DNA of 64,000 bases from Acanthosepion lycidas (GCA_963932145.1 OZ010616.1:51543986-51607985); one strand, 5' to 3'; shown: positions 50,880 to 53,140, counted from the first letter of the stretch. A program made the numbers and translations. Notes: generated from the sequence alone by a model not told the origin.

Positions 50880-53140
50880 GGACAAAGTCCAACAATTATT
50901 TTAAGACATTTTTTATGTTTATACGTTCTTTTTTATAGATACAAATATTTAAGTAAATACTCTGTTTATAATAAACAGTATTAACAACATTTACCGACAC
51001 GAATGTCCGAGAAATTTTTATAGAAAATATGCGTCCTCTGACAGGAAACGGACCTGTATCCTATATGGAACCATCATATAGCCTGACGTGCTTTAATTAT
51101 GTAGCCACAGAGGAGCATTTCAGTTAGCAAGGTCAATTGTAGTTTAAAAACAGTAAAATCGGCCTTGCTAACTGAAACGCTCCTCTGTGGCTAAATCGGT
51201 AAAGCACATCAGGCTATAGGACAGTTCTGTATAGGATACAGGTTCAATTCCTGTCAGAAGACACATTTTTTTCTATGAAAATTTCTCGCATGTTCAGGCC
51301 AGTAAATATTGCTAATACTATTTAATTATAAACAGAGCATTTACGTAAATATTTGTATCTATAAAAAGAATGTATAAACATAAAAAAAAATGTCTTAAAA
51401 TAGGTATGTATGTATATTTAGTTGTATGGATATTAGTTTAACCCTGGGTTTCACACTTTTGCAATCATCAAACAAACTTTTATTTTTTTAAAAATGGATC
51501 TATTTATGCTTATTTGTGCTTGATTATATCTGATGGTGGGAGGGAGAATTTTCTGTGTTTCTTTAGGATGACACTCTTACATACAGTCAGAAACTAATAT
51601 CCATACAATTGAATATATTAGCTCTAGCATTATTGATATTGAGCACTTTCCACTAAGTACTGCACACACACCCACACTTTTTTTTTTTTTTTTTTTTTTT
51701 TTTTTCAACTTTTTAATAACCTTTATCAAAACAGAATATTTGATCATAAAAATGTCTGACAAAGATTTAAAAAAAATAAATTATCTTTGGTCATTTGTTT
51801 AGATTTTGGGAAGTGTCTCAATTTGAGGACTTTTCAGCACTACTTAGTAATTTTTTTATTACGATACTAATTTCTGAATTTGAGAGGAAATATCTTATAT
51901 TATTTATATTAATATCTTTATTTTTATTACAATTTCCTGTATTGTCTGAAGTTTTGAACTGTTTTTTATTAATTGCTCACACAATACAAGGTTCAAGAGG
52001 CACTCAAAGTAGTGACTAAATGAGGTTGTTGTATGCACAAAAGGGCAAGAGGTAAGTAGTACAGATCGTGAAGATCTGTAGGAAAGATAACAGTTGACCA
52101 TAAACTTGAAGTTAAAATTCTAGTGAACAGAGAAGCATTTTTATTTCTTATATTATATACACATGTATACTTAAAAGGCAAAATTTTGGTTAATATCTCC
52201 TTTACTCTTTTATTAAAAACTTTTGAGAAAAATTGTCAAATATTGAAATTACACAATCTCAGATCATCAGTCTACACTATAAGGCCAAAGAATATACTGG
52301 CTGAAATGTGATAAAAACAACAAAGATAAAGATACTAGTTTGAATATTGCAGCTTTTTCATTTTTATGACAATATTTTACAAATTAATGTTTTCTATTAT
52401 TTTTGTCAGGTGTTTTTAGCCATGTCGAGCATGTCCTTCTGGTTGGTGTAGGAGGTGCAGTGCCTCATTTTTCGGATTTTGAAAAGCATGTGAGGATTGG
52501 TGACGTAGTGGTTTCCTTACCCATTGATAGGAGTGGATCAATTTATGTGCATTGTCAACGTGTGGAGAAGATTCCAGGATCCTATGGCTACAGTTATGTT
52601 ACTAGAGCATGGAGCAGTGCCACACAGACTCTCCAGAAAGCAGTCAATGTTTTACAGAGAAACGTAGAGAGAAATCCACACACAGCCAAGCCTTGGGATT
52701 TCTACATTGAAGAAGGCAAGGAACTTCTTGAAAATGAAGAGTCCGACTTCCACCGTCCATCCATAACAAGAGATAAGCTTCTGTTTACACAGCCAAATGG
52801 AACTGTTGTACAATATGAACACCCAAAACCTACAGGTCTTGCATCTCGGAATTATACAGAAGGTCAAGTAACCATAAGATATGGGTTAATTGGATCAGGC
52901 GGTCTGGTAACCCGTAACCAAGAAATGCGTAATGAATTTGCCCAGTTGAACGGCATCAAGGCTTTCGACTTGGAATTTGAGGCCGTTCTTGACTCCCTAG
53001 AGGGAAACAGGAATTGCAGCTTCCTTATAATTCGTGGAATGGCAGACTATGGTGATGGTACTGGAAAGAAAGGTTGGCAGCCATATGCTGCCCTTGCTGC
53101 TGCTGCTTATACAAAATCACTGCTGACAATTTTGGAATAA
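313..53140 (+). CDS. Multi-exon gene: winged-helix / FAMeT-like / winged-helix / nucleoside phosphorylase protein (5' partial)
   Basis: Nine exons join in frame: 313-435, 2392-2838, 10256-10276, 17290-17431, 18080-18216, 24347-24490, 34749-34766, 47017-47142, 52410-53140. All introns have GT...AG borders and the frame stays open over 629 residues. Seven introns are phase 1; the one inside the second winged helix is phase 2. The order is the end of a helix-rich, probably winged-helix segment (residues 1-30 of the visible part), a farnesoic-acid O-methyltransferase-like domain (about 42-188), a winged-helix-like domain (about 212-278) and a PNP_UDP_1-type nucleoside phosphorylase/nucleosidase domain (about 303-629). 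Family knowledge: PNP_UDP_1 enzymes cleave N-glycosidic bonds of nucleosides, and this eukaryotic subtype is often joined to NLR or ankyrin modules in fungi. Inference: an intracellular nucleoside-cleaving or nucleoside-sensing protein, possibly in stress or immune signalling. There is no visible signal peptide or membrane segment, but the N-terminus is missing. I recognise the domains, not a named gene. Confidence 0.88.
1040..1690 (+). pseudogene. Decayed non-LTR reverse transcriptase fragment
   Basis: Around 1050-1150 the sequence carries remnants of two RT landmarks: a GVPQG-type stretch followed by a hydrophobic run, and then LFDDDTKL, a form of the (F/Y)ADD catalytic box. Downstream sequence to about 1690 resembles the thumb and C-terminal part of jockey/CR1-like LINE proteins (phrases such as SINDKD, DLNSLLAWS) but stops and frameshifts are frequent. 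It sits inside the intron between exons A and B. Confidence 0.65.
2392..2838 (+). CDS. Exon B: farnesoic-acid O-methyltransferase-like (PF12248-type) domain
   Basis: This single 447-nt exon is phase 1 at both ends and carries a whole domain of 149 residues. Its acceptor follows a strong polypyrimidine tract and AG at 2390-2391; the donor is gtaagt at 2839. Landmarks of the family are visible: a core beta strand (FLTFQVKAAANAYLAL), the HEILIGENN turn followed by SMIREG, the aromatic FWVSWSG strand followed by HVEVGCG, and a closing strand with CLAVST and GQWEFV. In family terms this fold is named after a crustacean enzyme of juvenile-hormone-type synthesis, but in most animals it is a beta-sandwich module in multidomain proteins with no shown methyltransferase activity. 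I therefore read it as a binding module. Symmetric phases make it a shufflable unit. Confidence 0.9.
2865..2917. repeat. (TA)n microsatellite
   Basis: About 26 TA units begin some 27 bp after the donor of exon B, so length changes here sit close to a splice site. Confidence 0.95.
2918..5570. other. AT-rich intron stretch, nothing firm
   Basis: No gene-like sequence is recognised. Near 3241-3350 a short open stretch reads like an acidic transposase N-terminus (DSNSDDDFEGFTQ), faintly reminiscent of piggyBac-type proteins, but it has a stop and no further match. The rest is AT-rich with poly(T) runs at 4411-4430 and 4799-4819. Confidence 0.5.
5571..5672. mobile_element. Mariner-type hairpin MITE, long form (copy 1)
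   Basis: This 102-bp near-perfect palindrome starts TTAGGTTGGTGCAAAAATAA and ends with its complement. It is flanked by TA on both sides (5569-5570 and 5673-5674), the target duplication of Tc1/mariner elements. It has no coding capacity. One arm carries a G where the other predicts A, so the arms have begun to diverge. It lies in the intron between exons B and C. Confidence 0.93.
5673..6170. other. AT-rich intron stretch, nothing recognised
   Basis: No domain, RNA gene or repeat family is recognised; a poly(A) run lies at 6121-6140. Confidence 0.5.
6168..6280. repeat. 28-bp tandem repeat, four copies
   Basis: The motif CATAAGCTCCCTTCAT recurs at 6171, 6199, 6227 and 6255, an exact 28-bp period, with one G/A change between units. 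Confidence 0.92.
6281..7070. other. Unrecognised intron sequence
   Basis: Short open frames near 6656-6990 overlap on both strands and have no recognised motif. The block is less AT-rich than its surroundings and may be part of an unidentified mobile element. Confidence 0.4.
7080..8230. repeat. Degenerate tandem array, units of about 135-215 bp
   Basis: A phrase of the type 'GTGTAC(C/T)ATACATATGGA ... AAT(C/T)TTGAAAAAAATCATT' recurs near 7250, 7464, 7672, 7806, 7956 and 8162, each with 'aagtccattcta' or a variant before it and 'ttccaagagttg' or a variant after it. Spacing is uneven and the units have diverged strongly, so this is an old array. Confidence 0.65.
8240..9300. other. Unrecognised block, probably decayed mobile element
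   Basis: GC content is higher than in the neighbouring sequence. Overlapping open frames on both strands (8699-8986, 8976-9291) contain no motif I know. Its composition contrast suggests a decayed element. Confidence 0.35.
9325..9690 (-). repeat. Tandem repeat of about 105 bp, Penelope-like terminal sequence
   Basis: Three direct copies share 'TCTATATTTCTGAGATGAGG', 'TATGTACACTATTTACATTAT' type phrases and a tail 'CATATTTATTACAACGTTTC'. On the minus strand the last copy reads CACCTGAAGAAGGC, about 20 nt, GGCTGAAACA, which has the CUGANGA and GAAA boxes expected in hammerhead-type cores of Penelope-like retroelement termini. Related copies lie at 19855-20255 and 44800-45690. The element assignment is tentative. 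Confidence 0.5.
9950..9990. repeat. (TC)n/(TA)n followed by poly(T)
   Basis: Simple-sequence run of CT, then TA, then 22 T. Confidence 0.9.
10256..10276 (+). CDS. Exon C: 21-nt microexon (DAFPDEK)
   Basis: A T-rich tract ends in atcag at 10251-10255 and a consensus gtaagt donor starts at 10277. The 21 nt between them are phase 1 at both ends and encode seven residues, DAFPDEK, an acidic linker between the FAMeT-like and second winged-helix domains. Skipping it would keep the frame, so both forms would be translatable. The call rests on the two strong splice sites and the matching phase; without transcript data it remains a prediction. A SINE copy begins only about 33 bp past the exon end. 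Confidence 0.68.
10309..10590 (+). repeat. tRNA-derived SINE, copy 1
   Basis: The head has an A-box-like TGGAGTAATGGATA and a B-box-like GAGTTCGAATTCC, the two internal promoter boxes of tRNA genes. The body has the phrases GGTTCTATAGCCTTGGATGG, AAGAAATGGCAACC and ATCAAAAGATACATGATCGC, all shared with the copies at 43005-43992. The tail runs into a T-rich and (CA)n stretch at 10632-10653. It was inserted about 33 bp after the 21-nt microexon. Confidence 0.82.
10740..12110. other. AT-rich intron stretch, nothing recognised
   Basis: No coding pattern, RNA gene or shared repeat is seen. Confidence 0.5.
12113..12180. repeat. (TA)n microsatellite
   Basis: About 34 TA units. Confidence 0.95.
12440..13420 (-). 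pseudogene. 5'-truncated jockey/CR1-like LINE, C-terminal ORF2 and 3' end
   Basis: On the minus strand from 13395 the translation starts MDDTTIYSCL (a decayed ADD box) and continues with NWLVNFNASKTKLLSI, LLGLTLTADLRWNKYI, RARKFFSPESILQIYKTTIR, MEYCCHIWSG and LHRLQRRI, the usual order of the RT thumb and C-terminal region of these LINEs. A frameshift near 12780-12910 moves the frame to FYKYFHGNYSKEL and ASCSHPFTRNS. The 3' UTR ends at a 26-nt poly(T) on the + strand (12445-12470), i.e. a poly(A) tail. This is the best-preserved LINE copy in the window and a reference for the other fragments. Confidence 0.88.
13422..14660. other. AT-rich intron stretch, nothing recognised
   Basis: No coding or repeat signal beyond short A/T runs; two related phrases on 'gtgacagtaa(a/g)tctc' near 14290 and 14400 hint at an old local duplication. 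Confidence 0.45.
14655..15480 (-). repeat. LINE 3'-end array with a 148-bp period
   Basis: The poly(T) at 14655-14685 is followed by the LINE 3' end (on + strand: CAAGCAAGGCAATAAAG, then AAGTGGTTACTGAGTGT). The phrase CATTGCATTTAAATTTTTGA recurs at 15071, 15219 and 15367, an exact 148-bp spacing, each time with the LINE 3'-end phrase beside it. This is a local tandem amplification of a LINE 3' UTR piece. Confidence 0.8.
15838..16225 (+). repeat. Repeat family R (GGTGGTAGCAC / accagcaatac type), copy 1
   Basis: It shares GGGGTGGTAGCAC, CAACTATGGGCAAATA, repeated 'attaccagcaatacatttt' units and a closing 'aaccattgaggttgatatgccataaacc' type phrase with copies at 21425-21850 and 32760-33000. It has no coding capacity and the nature of the family is unknown. 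Confidence 0.7.
16751..16845. mobile_element. Mariner-type hairpin MITE, long form (copy 2)
   Basis: A 95-bp palindrome with the same ends as copy 1 except TTGGG for TTAGG at the left. TA flanks both sides (16749-16750 and 16846-16847). The loop is shorter than in copies 1 and 4. It lies in the intron between exons C and D. Confidence 0.93.
16985..17240 (+). repeat. LINE 3'-region fragment
   Basis: Phrases such as TTCCCTCTGTATTCCATTGG and 'ttaacctgttcaagtctagggttaactgttatctt' match the LINE-derived block at 27530-28620. No open frame is kept. It ends about 50 bp before exon D. Confidence 0.65.
17290..17431 (+). CDS. Exon D: first half of the second winged-helix-like domain
   Basis: The acceptor is cctttccag ending at 17289; the donor is gtgagt at 17432 and gives a phase-2 intron. 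It encodes a polar, basic lead-in (SRVAKKARLKSS) and then two predicted helices (SLIWLAKKQKMIQCLEDAYP, then SIQDIL). The pattern of a helix, the PNSMSIQDIL turn and an exon break before the next helix is typical of a winged-helix fold. An in-frame stop directly after the donor confirms the exon edge. Together with exon E it makes 93 codons. Confidence 0.86.
18080..18216 (+). CDS. Exon E: second half of the winged-helix-like domain
   Basis: The acceptor is tcttttcag at 18071-18079; the donor is gtgcgt at 18217. Phase 2 at the start and 1 at the end fit exons D and F. The sequence gives a helix (SDMITAVVMLNDLQNRGLI), then the short hairpin KEVDKGMWMRIP, which is the expected wing, and then a polar linker (SQQNNPD). 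In family terms such folds bind DNA, RNA or partner proteins; there is no direct evidence of the ligand here. A long AATAAA-bearing minisatellite starts about 85 bp downstream in the next intron. Confidence 0.86.
18302..19126 (+). repeat. 17-bp minisatellite, about 48 copies, AATAAA in every unit
   Basis: The unit AAAGCCTATATCAAAAT repeats without visible variation for 825 bp. Each junction makes AAAATAAAG, so the sense strand of the host gene carries about 48 evenly spaced AATAAA poly(A) hexamers. It starts about 85 bp after the donor of exon E. Confidence 0.97.
19128..19850. other. AT-rich intron stretch with three poly(T) runs
   Basis: Poly(T) at 19461-19490, 19547-19560 and 19680-19709; nothing else recognised. 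Confidence 0.5.
19855..20260. repeat. Inverted Penelope-like terminal repeats around a SINE-like core
   Basis: The left end (19855-19945) and the inverted right end (20150-20255) share 'ATTCAGACTATTG', 'CTCATCTTTGTTGCCATATT' and the GTTTCGGC-type phrase. On the minus strand the left end reads CACCTGAAGAAGGCTG, 7 nt, CAGCAGCCAAAACG with GGCTG pairing to CAGCC. Between them, about 20050-20145 on the minus strand has tRNA-like boxes (TGGCACAGTAGATAAAGG and GAGTTCAATACCCGG), so a SINE head sits inside. The element class is tentative. Confidence 0.55.
20580..23850 (-). pseudogene. Ty3/Gypsy-type pol ruin
   Basis: Read on the minus strand the order is that of a Gypsy pol. Near 23700-23800 there is a protease-like segment with DSGSLQTLVSRSVC. 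Near 22680-23050 there are RT pieces (VSLLDLRKAYLQIHVDKALW, LGFGLNVAPLIM, AYIDNIFDNE). Near 22300-22500 there is an RNase H-like part (MKVWVETSSLAM, ACWLHPAGDAKNINLAELDA). Near 21900-22110 there is an integrase zinc-finger-like part (SGHLSVKRILYFARVSITVAKS). Near 20580-20990 lies a C-terminal tail. Stops and frameshifts are frequent, and no LTRs were found. It lies antisense in the intron before exon F. Confidence 0.8.
21425..21850 (+). repeat. Repeat family R, copy 2, with a perfect 14-bp hairpin
   Basis: It interrupts the Gypsy ruin. It starts with the phrase 'aagacgttaaactatatccagcagcaaggcc' shared with 32760-33000 and ends with accagcaatac repeats and an 'aaccaaaccaaac' tail. At 21527-21557 it holds GTGCTACCACCCTG, loop GGT, and the exact complement. 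Confidence 0.72.
23968..24250 (+). repeat. Minisatellite of 16-bp then 15-bp units
   Basis: About ten units of GTTTAATTTAGATAAT are followed by about seven of GATGTTTTAGATAAT, the two forms being mixed at the switch near 24135-24165. The array ends about 100 bp before the acceptor of exon F. Confidence 0.93.
24347..24490 (+). CDS. Exon F: start of the nucleoside phosphorylase domain
   Basis: The acceptor region reads tttcagcag, a NAGNAG tandem, so the exon may start at 24347 or 24350; both keep frame and differ by one alanine. The donor is gtgaga at 24491. With the first start the exon has 144 nt, phase 1 at both ends. It encodes a linker, then PSIAIITSLYCEKLAVDAMI, the first beta strand and helix of PNP_UDP_1 proteins, where family members have a similar hydrophobic strand followed by a glutamate-bearing helix. 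A 15-16-bp minisatellite ends about 100 bp before the acceptor. Confidence 0.86.
24491..25370. other. AT-rich intron stretch, nothing recognised
   Basis: Poly(T) at 24505-24529; otherwise no recognised content. Confidence 0.5.
25370..27430 (+). pseudogene. Jockey-like LINE ORF2 remnants, two rearranged copies
   Basis: The first copy runs from about 25370 to 26170, with degraded phrases such as IRKPLIHTP, PILVKLFNHCLKEESF, PISVISKLF, DKQYEF, NEVLDGKFISRMITLDISKA, LHKLSSYGIT, YINDLPNSKLGSF and IYADDT. The second repeats the same order from about 26160 to 27060, with AFDKVWHKGLLHKLSSYGM, VIKSFLMGRCLKVVVNSPSS and FVNIYADDITVYLG. About 250 bp then recur with a 315-bp offset (26851 and 27166). Both copies have frequent stops. 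Confidence 0.82.
27436..27512. mobile_element. Mariner-type hairpin MITE, short form (copy 3)
   Basis: A 77-bp element with TTAGG...CCTAA ends and TA on both sides (27434-27435, 27513-27514). It lacks the GACGTAAT block of the long form. The right arm has one C for T and the middle has diverged. It is inserted in the LINE-derived block. Confidence 0.92.
27515..28860 (+). pseudogene. LINE remnant, continuation and further copies
   Basis: It contains repeats of the same LINE pieces as 25370-27430 (ADDTTV-like near 27800, then 'agatcaggctaaaaatgggagtattgctg', 'catctccatgtccttgtgggtaac') and the terminal FYKYFHGIFSNGL phrase near 28745. No intact frame. Confidence 0.72.
28879..29032. repeat. Irregular (TA)n/(TTA)n tract ending in (CA)n
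   Basis: About 130 bp of TA with interspersed ATT steps, then ten CA units. Confidence 0.93.
30941..31600 (+). repeat. 230-bp tandem repeat, three copies
   Basis: The phrase TGTGGCACAAGGCC recurs at 30941, 31171 and 31402. Each unit also has 'cataaa(c/t)gg(g)atcggg', 'actctgcccttcagcatagcctc' and 'gaaaagattccagctag' type phrases. It is GC-richer than the surroundings and nested in the Gypsy ruin. Its family is unknown. Confidence 0.85.
32281..32359. repeat. Poly(A) run facing a 35-nt poly(T) run
   Basis: 19 A at 32282-32300, then a short spacer, then about 34 T. The two can pair. Confidence 0.9.
32760..33000 (+). repeat. Repeat family R, copy 3
   Basis: It shares the 'aagacgttaaactatgtccagcagcaaagcc' opening and accagcaatac units with copy 2, but the hairpin region has decayed. 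Confidence 0.68.
33343..33376. repeat. (TA)n microsatellite
   Basis: About 16 TA units. Confidence 0.92.
33377..34425. other. AT-rich intron stretch with a poly(A)-poly(T) pair
   Basis: Poly(A) at 34157-34181 and poly(T) at 34194-34217 are separated by 12 bp and could fold back; otherwise nothing recognised. Confidence 0.55.
34428..34529. mobile_element. Mariner-type hairpin MITE, long form (copy 4), perfect
   Basis: A 102-bp element with 47-bp arms that match perfectly around an 8-base loop, starting TTAGGTTGGTGCAAAAATAA. TA flanks both sides (34426-34427 and 34530-34531). Perfect arms suggest a recent insertion or conversion. It ends 219 bp before the 18-nt microexon. Confidence 0.95.
34749..34766 (+). 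CDS. Exon G: 18-nt microexon (ERSPRL)
   Basis: The acceptor is ctctacag at 34741-34748 and the donor is gtaagt at 34767. The 18 nt are phase 1 at both ends and encode ERSPRL, placed between the first helix of the phosphorylase domain and its next beta strand. It can be included or skipped without a frame change. It contains an RSP tripeptide that could be a phosphosite (inference). Introns of 10.3 kb and 12.3 kb flank it, and a 102-bp hairpin MITE ends 219 bp upstream. Support is splice-site quality and phase only. Confidence 0.58.
34773..35480. other. AT-rich intron stretch, nothing recognised
   Basis: No coding, RNA or repeat signal beyond short A/T runs. Confidence 0.5.
35480..36400 (+). 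pseudogene. Non-LTR RT C-terminal remnant, RTE-like, with a local duplication
   Basis: Pieces read INIIYQIS, GLKINFSK, ENMRAVMAS and then YPSLNLVEWCYRIKNKELYQ, LKWISHVTQRENNEAC and TLNKRLGRK, which is the RT end plus C-terminal region seen in animal RTE-type LINEs. A second copy of the 'cttctttgaaccttgtgga' segment follows at 36120-36230. Stops are frequent. Confidence 0.7.
36400..37325. other. AT-rich intron stretch
   Basis: Poly(T) at 36887-36906. Near 36950-37100 an imperfect inverted pair ('atctgaccaaaatataaatgtaagtacac' against 'cttgcttacgtttgtatcttggtcagac') suggests the arms of a small unknown foldback element of about 155 bp. Confidence 0.45.
37329..37392. repeat. (CT)n(TA)n microsatellite
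   Basis: About 10 CT then about 21 TA units. Confidence 0.93.
37679..38603 (+). repeat. 925-bp polypyrimidine tract grading into an 18-bp minisatellite
   Basis: The sense strand is almost only T and C. The left half is T-runs spaced by single C, the middle has TTTTC pentamers, and from about 38200 the 18-bp unit CTGTTTTCTTTTTCTTTT repeats about 22 times with no visible change. The stepwise gain of order (TTTTC, then a 10-15-bp G-bearing unit, then 18 bp) looks like growth from left to right. The long open frames on both strands are only a product of this composition. Confidence 0.97.
38690..39330 (+). pseudogene. Jockey-like LINE fragment, thumb to 3' UTR
   Basis: Phrases WKDYIGSIARSTAKK and ARQFFSPESV, then cysteine/tryptophan-rich remnants, then the 'tctataaatactttcatggtaattgttcagatga' segment and the 3' UTR, in the same order as the LINE at 12440-13420. 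Stops are frequent. Confidence 0.78.
39337..39381. repeat. (TA)n microsatellite
   Basis: About 22 TA units; a second short TA tract lies at 39411-39425. Confidence 0.92.
39577..40145 (+). repeat. LINE 3'-UTR block, duplicated at 41432
   Basis: Begins 'taacatagattctgaatttagg' and runs through 'acaaaggaagaatcatttct', 'tttgtttgatgtttactaagc', two tandem LINE 3' UTR units ending 'aaccccttgtgtcttagtggctttactgcctt'. The same order recurs at 41432-41995. Confidence 0.8.
40624..40673. repeat. (CT)n(TA)n microsatellite
   Basis: About 6 CT then about 18 TA units. Confidence 0.92.
41280..42182 (+). repeat. Duplicated block bounded by (TA)n tracts
   Basis: 'CTACATTATATGGGTGAGGG' to 'gaaattttctcccta' (41280-41403) recurs at 42022-42138, each copy followed by (TA)n. 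Between them, 41432-41995 repeats 39577-40120. Both LINE tail units are included. Confidence 0.82.
42185..42845 (-). pseudogene. RTE-like LINE ORF2 C-terminus with zinc finger
   Basis: On the minus strand: QLDAFHKHCLHSICSYTRKD, ISRIESFLMQSQFR, a stop, TGHVIRMIDDQISKILIYSQ, RNVGRPWLRFKDKFKYNLIA, AENRAKWRNTCYRGITNFEK and then CPSFGFVCKSCAGLLSHTKQ. This order, ending in a C2H2-like finger, is the usual C-terminus of animal endonuclease-reverse transcriptase elements. The first finger cysteine pair is altered (CPSFGFVC). One in-frame stop; about 165 codons remain open at 42093-42590. Confidence 0.82.
42846..43000 (+). repeat. Jockey-like LINE 3'-region scrap
   Basis: 'cctgacctggcattttggcttcaa' and 'tctataaatattttcatggtaatt' match the equivalent part at 38940-39050. 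Confidence 0.65.
43005..43992 (+). repeat. Three tandem copies of the tRNA-derived SINE
   Basis: Copies start near 43005, 43360 and 43720 with about a 350-bp period. Each has a head with GTAATGGATAGTGG or a remnant and GAGTTCGAATT, then 'ctatgggtaaatagcaggacagac', GGTTCTATAGCCTTGGATGG, 'gaaatggcaaccta' and 'atcaaaagatacatgatcgcctaagc'. A linker 'ttttctgttatcttttatttataaataata' joins the copies, which shows that the unit was duplicated in tandem and not inserted three times. Confidence 0.83.
44040..44310 (+). repeat. LINE 3'-UTR scrap
   Basis: 'cttttctcttgtggaactctcttccaa', 'cttttattgctgatcattatctt' and similar phrases match other LINE 3' ends at 39740-40145 and 45725-45815. Confidence 0.55.
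44311..44790. other. Unrecognised intron sequence
   Basis: No family recognised; composition is slightly GC-richer than average. Confidence 0.35.
44800..45700. repeat. Degenerate tandem repeat related to the Penelope-like termini
   Basis: 'GGAATTTCAAACAGA(A/T)CCC' with 'tttattcaatccat' recurs near 44870, 45172 and 45593, and 'catatcagttaat' follows each. At 44810-44850 the minus strand reads CCTGAGGAAGGC, then TAATGGCTGAAATA, a further form of the two-box core at 9631 and 19905. Confidence 0.6.
45725..45815 (+). repeat. LINE 3'-UTR scrap
   Basis: 'cacttcttgcttgtggaactctcttc' and 'ttagaaatttaaatgcagtatcaa' match other LINE tails. Confidence 0.6.
45915..46055 (+). pseudogene. Short retroelement-like coding scrap
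   Basis: One frame reads VETSGVIGPHSMTFLQRIGT, then IASQLRDEPREILAL and a stop at the end. The pattern 'ETAGV.GP.S..F...LG..I......R' recalls a tail peptide found in many retroelement copies. Short and uncertain. Confidence 0.4.
46140..46925. other. Intron stretch with a 91-codon open frame of unknown origin
   Basis: A LINE tail scrap lies at 46215-46320. The frame at 46485-46760 (with VVLEPSGPGLPYLQYYPSPP) has no splice sites of good quality at its ends that fit phase 1 and no known motif, so I do not count it as an exon. Confidence 0.4.
46936..46988. repeat. (TA)n microsatellite next to the exon H acceptor
   Basis: About 25 TA units, ending 28 bp before exon H. Confidence 0.93.
47017..47142 (+). 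CDS. Exon H: phosphorylase domain, second strand region
   Basis: The acceptor is ttttttacag ending at 47016; the donor is gtaaga at 47143. The 126 nt are phase 1 at both ends and encode GDSQVYTLGRIGKHRVVSTK followed by a glycine turn and a helix (KSMIAAENTITRLL). In PNP_UDP_1 proteins the corresponding part has 'Y.LG.IG.H.VV', then a GxxxA-type helix leading to the phosphate-binding glycine loop. The match to that pattern is clear. A (TA)n tract ends about 30 bp before the acceptor. Confidence 0.9.
47390..47560 (+). repeat. tRNA-derived SINE, 3'-truncated copy
   Basis: GGAGTAATGGATAGC, GAGTTCAAATTCCAG and GGTTCTATAGCCTTGG match the other SINE copies; the sequence then leaves the family at 'ctaggagaactctgaa' (47557), where an unrecognised GC-richer segment runs to 47740. 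Confidence 0.78.
47746..47818. repeat. (TG)n(TA)n microsatellite
   Basis: Short TG run then interrupted TA tract. Confidence 0.92.
47820..48202 (-). pseudogene. Tc1-like transposon remnant
   Basis: Minus-strand pieces read KKNRVIEKKEWNQT, FEKLLQQMPNVF and, after a gap, GYF-type residues, the order found near the end of Tc1-type transposases. Both outer ends carry 'AAAAGTTT' type inverted termini (left ACAGTCCAAAAGTTTGATG, right CTTTTGAACAGCAGTGTG). Coding capacity is lost. Confidence 0.62.
48208..48240. repeat. (TA)n microsatellite
   Basis: About 12 TA units then GATA steps. Confidence 0.9.
48241..50815. other. AT-rich intron stretch, unrecognised
   Basis: Two small open frames (48830-49015 and 49360-49713) have no recognised motif and lack fitting splice sites. 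Poly(T) at 49285-49312. (TA)n at 49784-49810. Confidence 0.4.
50819..50875. repeat. (CA)n(TA)n microsatellite
   Basis: A short CA run, then about 20 TA units, directly beside the large palindrome. Confidence 0.92.
51034..51114 (-). tRNA. tRNA-like sequence, left arm (class II-like, probably non-functional)
   Basis: 81 nt. Acceptor stem TCCTCTG/CAGAGGA pairs fully; T arm ACAGG/CCTGT pairs fully; a D-arm-like GCTACATAATTAAAGC follows the TG at positions 8-9. A 5-bp stem CGTCA/TGATG (one G-T pair) encloses the 7-nt loop GGCTATA, and a 14-nt variable region follows, as in Ser/Leu tRNAs. The nominal anticodon would be CTA, but the base before it is G and not the required U33, and the T loop lacks the usual TTCRA. 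It is best called a tRNA-derived sequence. Confidence 0.45.
51181..51261 (+). tRNA. tRNA-like sequence, right arm (probably non-functional)
   Basis: 81 nt. Acceptor TCCTCTG/CAGAAGA has one G-T-type mismatch; T arm ACAGG, loop TTCAATT, CCTGT; A-box-like TGGCTAAATCGGTAAAGC and B-box-like GGTTCAATTCC are better kept than in the left arm. The anticodon stem CATCA/GGACA does not pair, so it cannot be a working tRNA as it stands. Confidence 0.45.
51670..51704. repeat. Poly(T) run
   Basis: About 27 T after a CA-rich stretch. Confidence 0.9.
52410..53140 (+). CDS. Exon I: catalytic remainder of the phosphorylase domain and stop
   Basis: The acceptor is ttttgtcag ending at 52409; the stop TAA is at 53138-53140, so this is the last coding exon with 243 codons. 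It starts with the glycine-rich strand-loop VLLVGVGGAVPHF, then RIGDVVVSLP, both typical of PNP_UDP_1 enzymes. A roughly 75-residue polar insert follows, as in the eukaryotic NLR-linked subtype. Near the end are AFDLEFEAVLDSL, whose first glutamate after DL (residue 575 of the visible protein) lines up with the nucleoside-ribose-binding Glu of the family, and IIRGMADYGDGT, whose Asp (599) lines up with the catalytic Asp. The closing GWQPYAALAAAAYTKSLL helix is a hallmark of the NLR-associated eukaryotic group. The catalytic residues look intact, so activity is plausible. Confidence 0.95.

Larger units (their letters stand above)
50897..51402. repeat. 506-bp imperfect palindrome with a tRNA-like sequence in each arm
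   Basis: The left arm from TATTTTAAGACA (50897) and the reversed right arm ending at 51402 agree over about 240 bp with small indels. The centre is CAGTTAGCAAGG (51121-51132), a 30-nt spacer, and CCTTGCTAACTG (51163-51174), which match perfectly. Arms have diverged by an estimated 10-20 percent by eye. It lies in the last intron of the host gene. Confidence 0.9.

Noticed and set aside
51034-51261. Two working suppressor-like tRNA genes
   Set aside because: The right arm has an unpaired anticodon stem, and the left arm lacks U33 and a normal T loop; they are kept only as tRNA-derived sequences.
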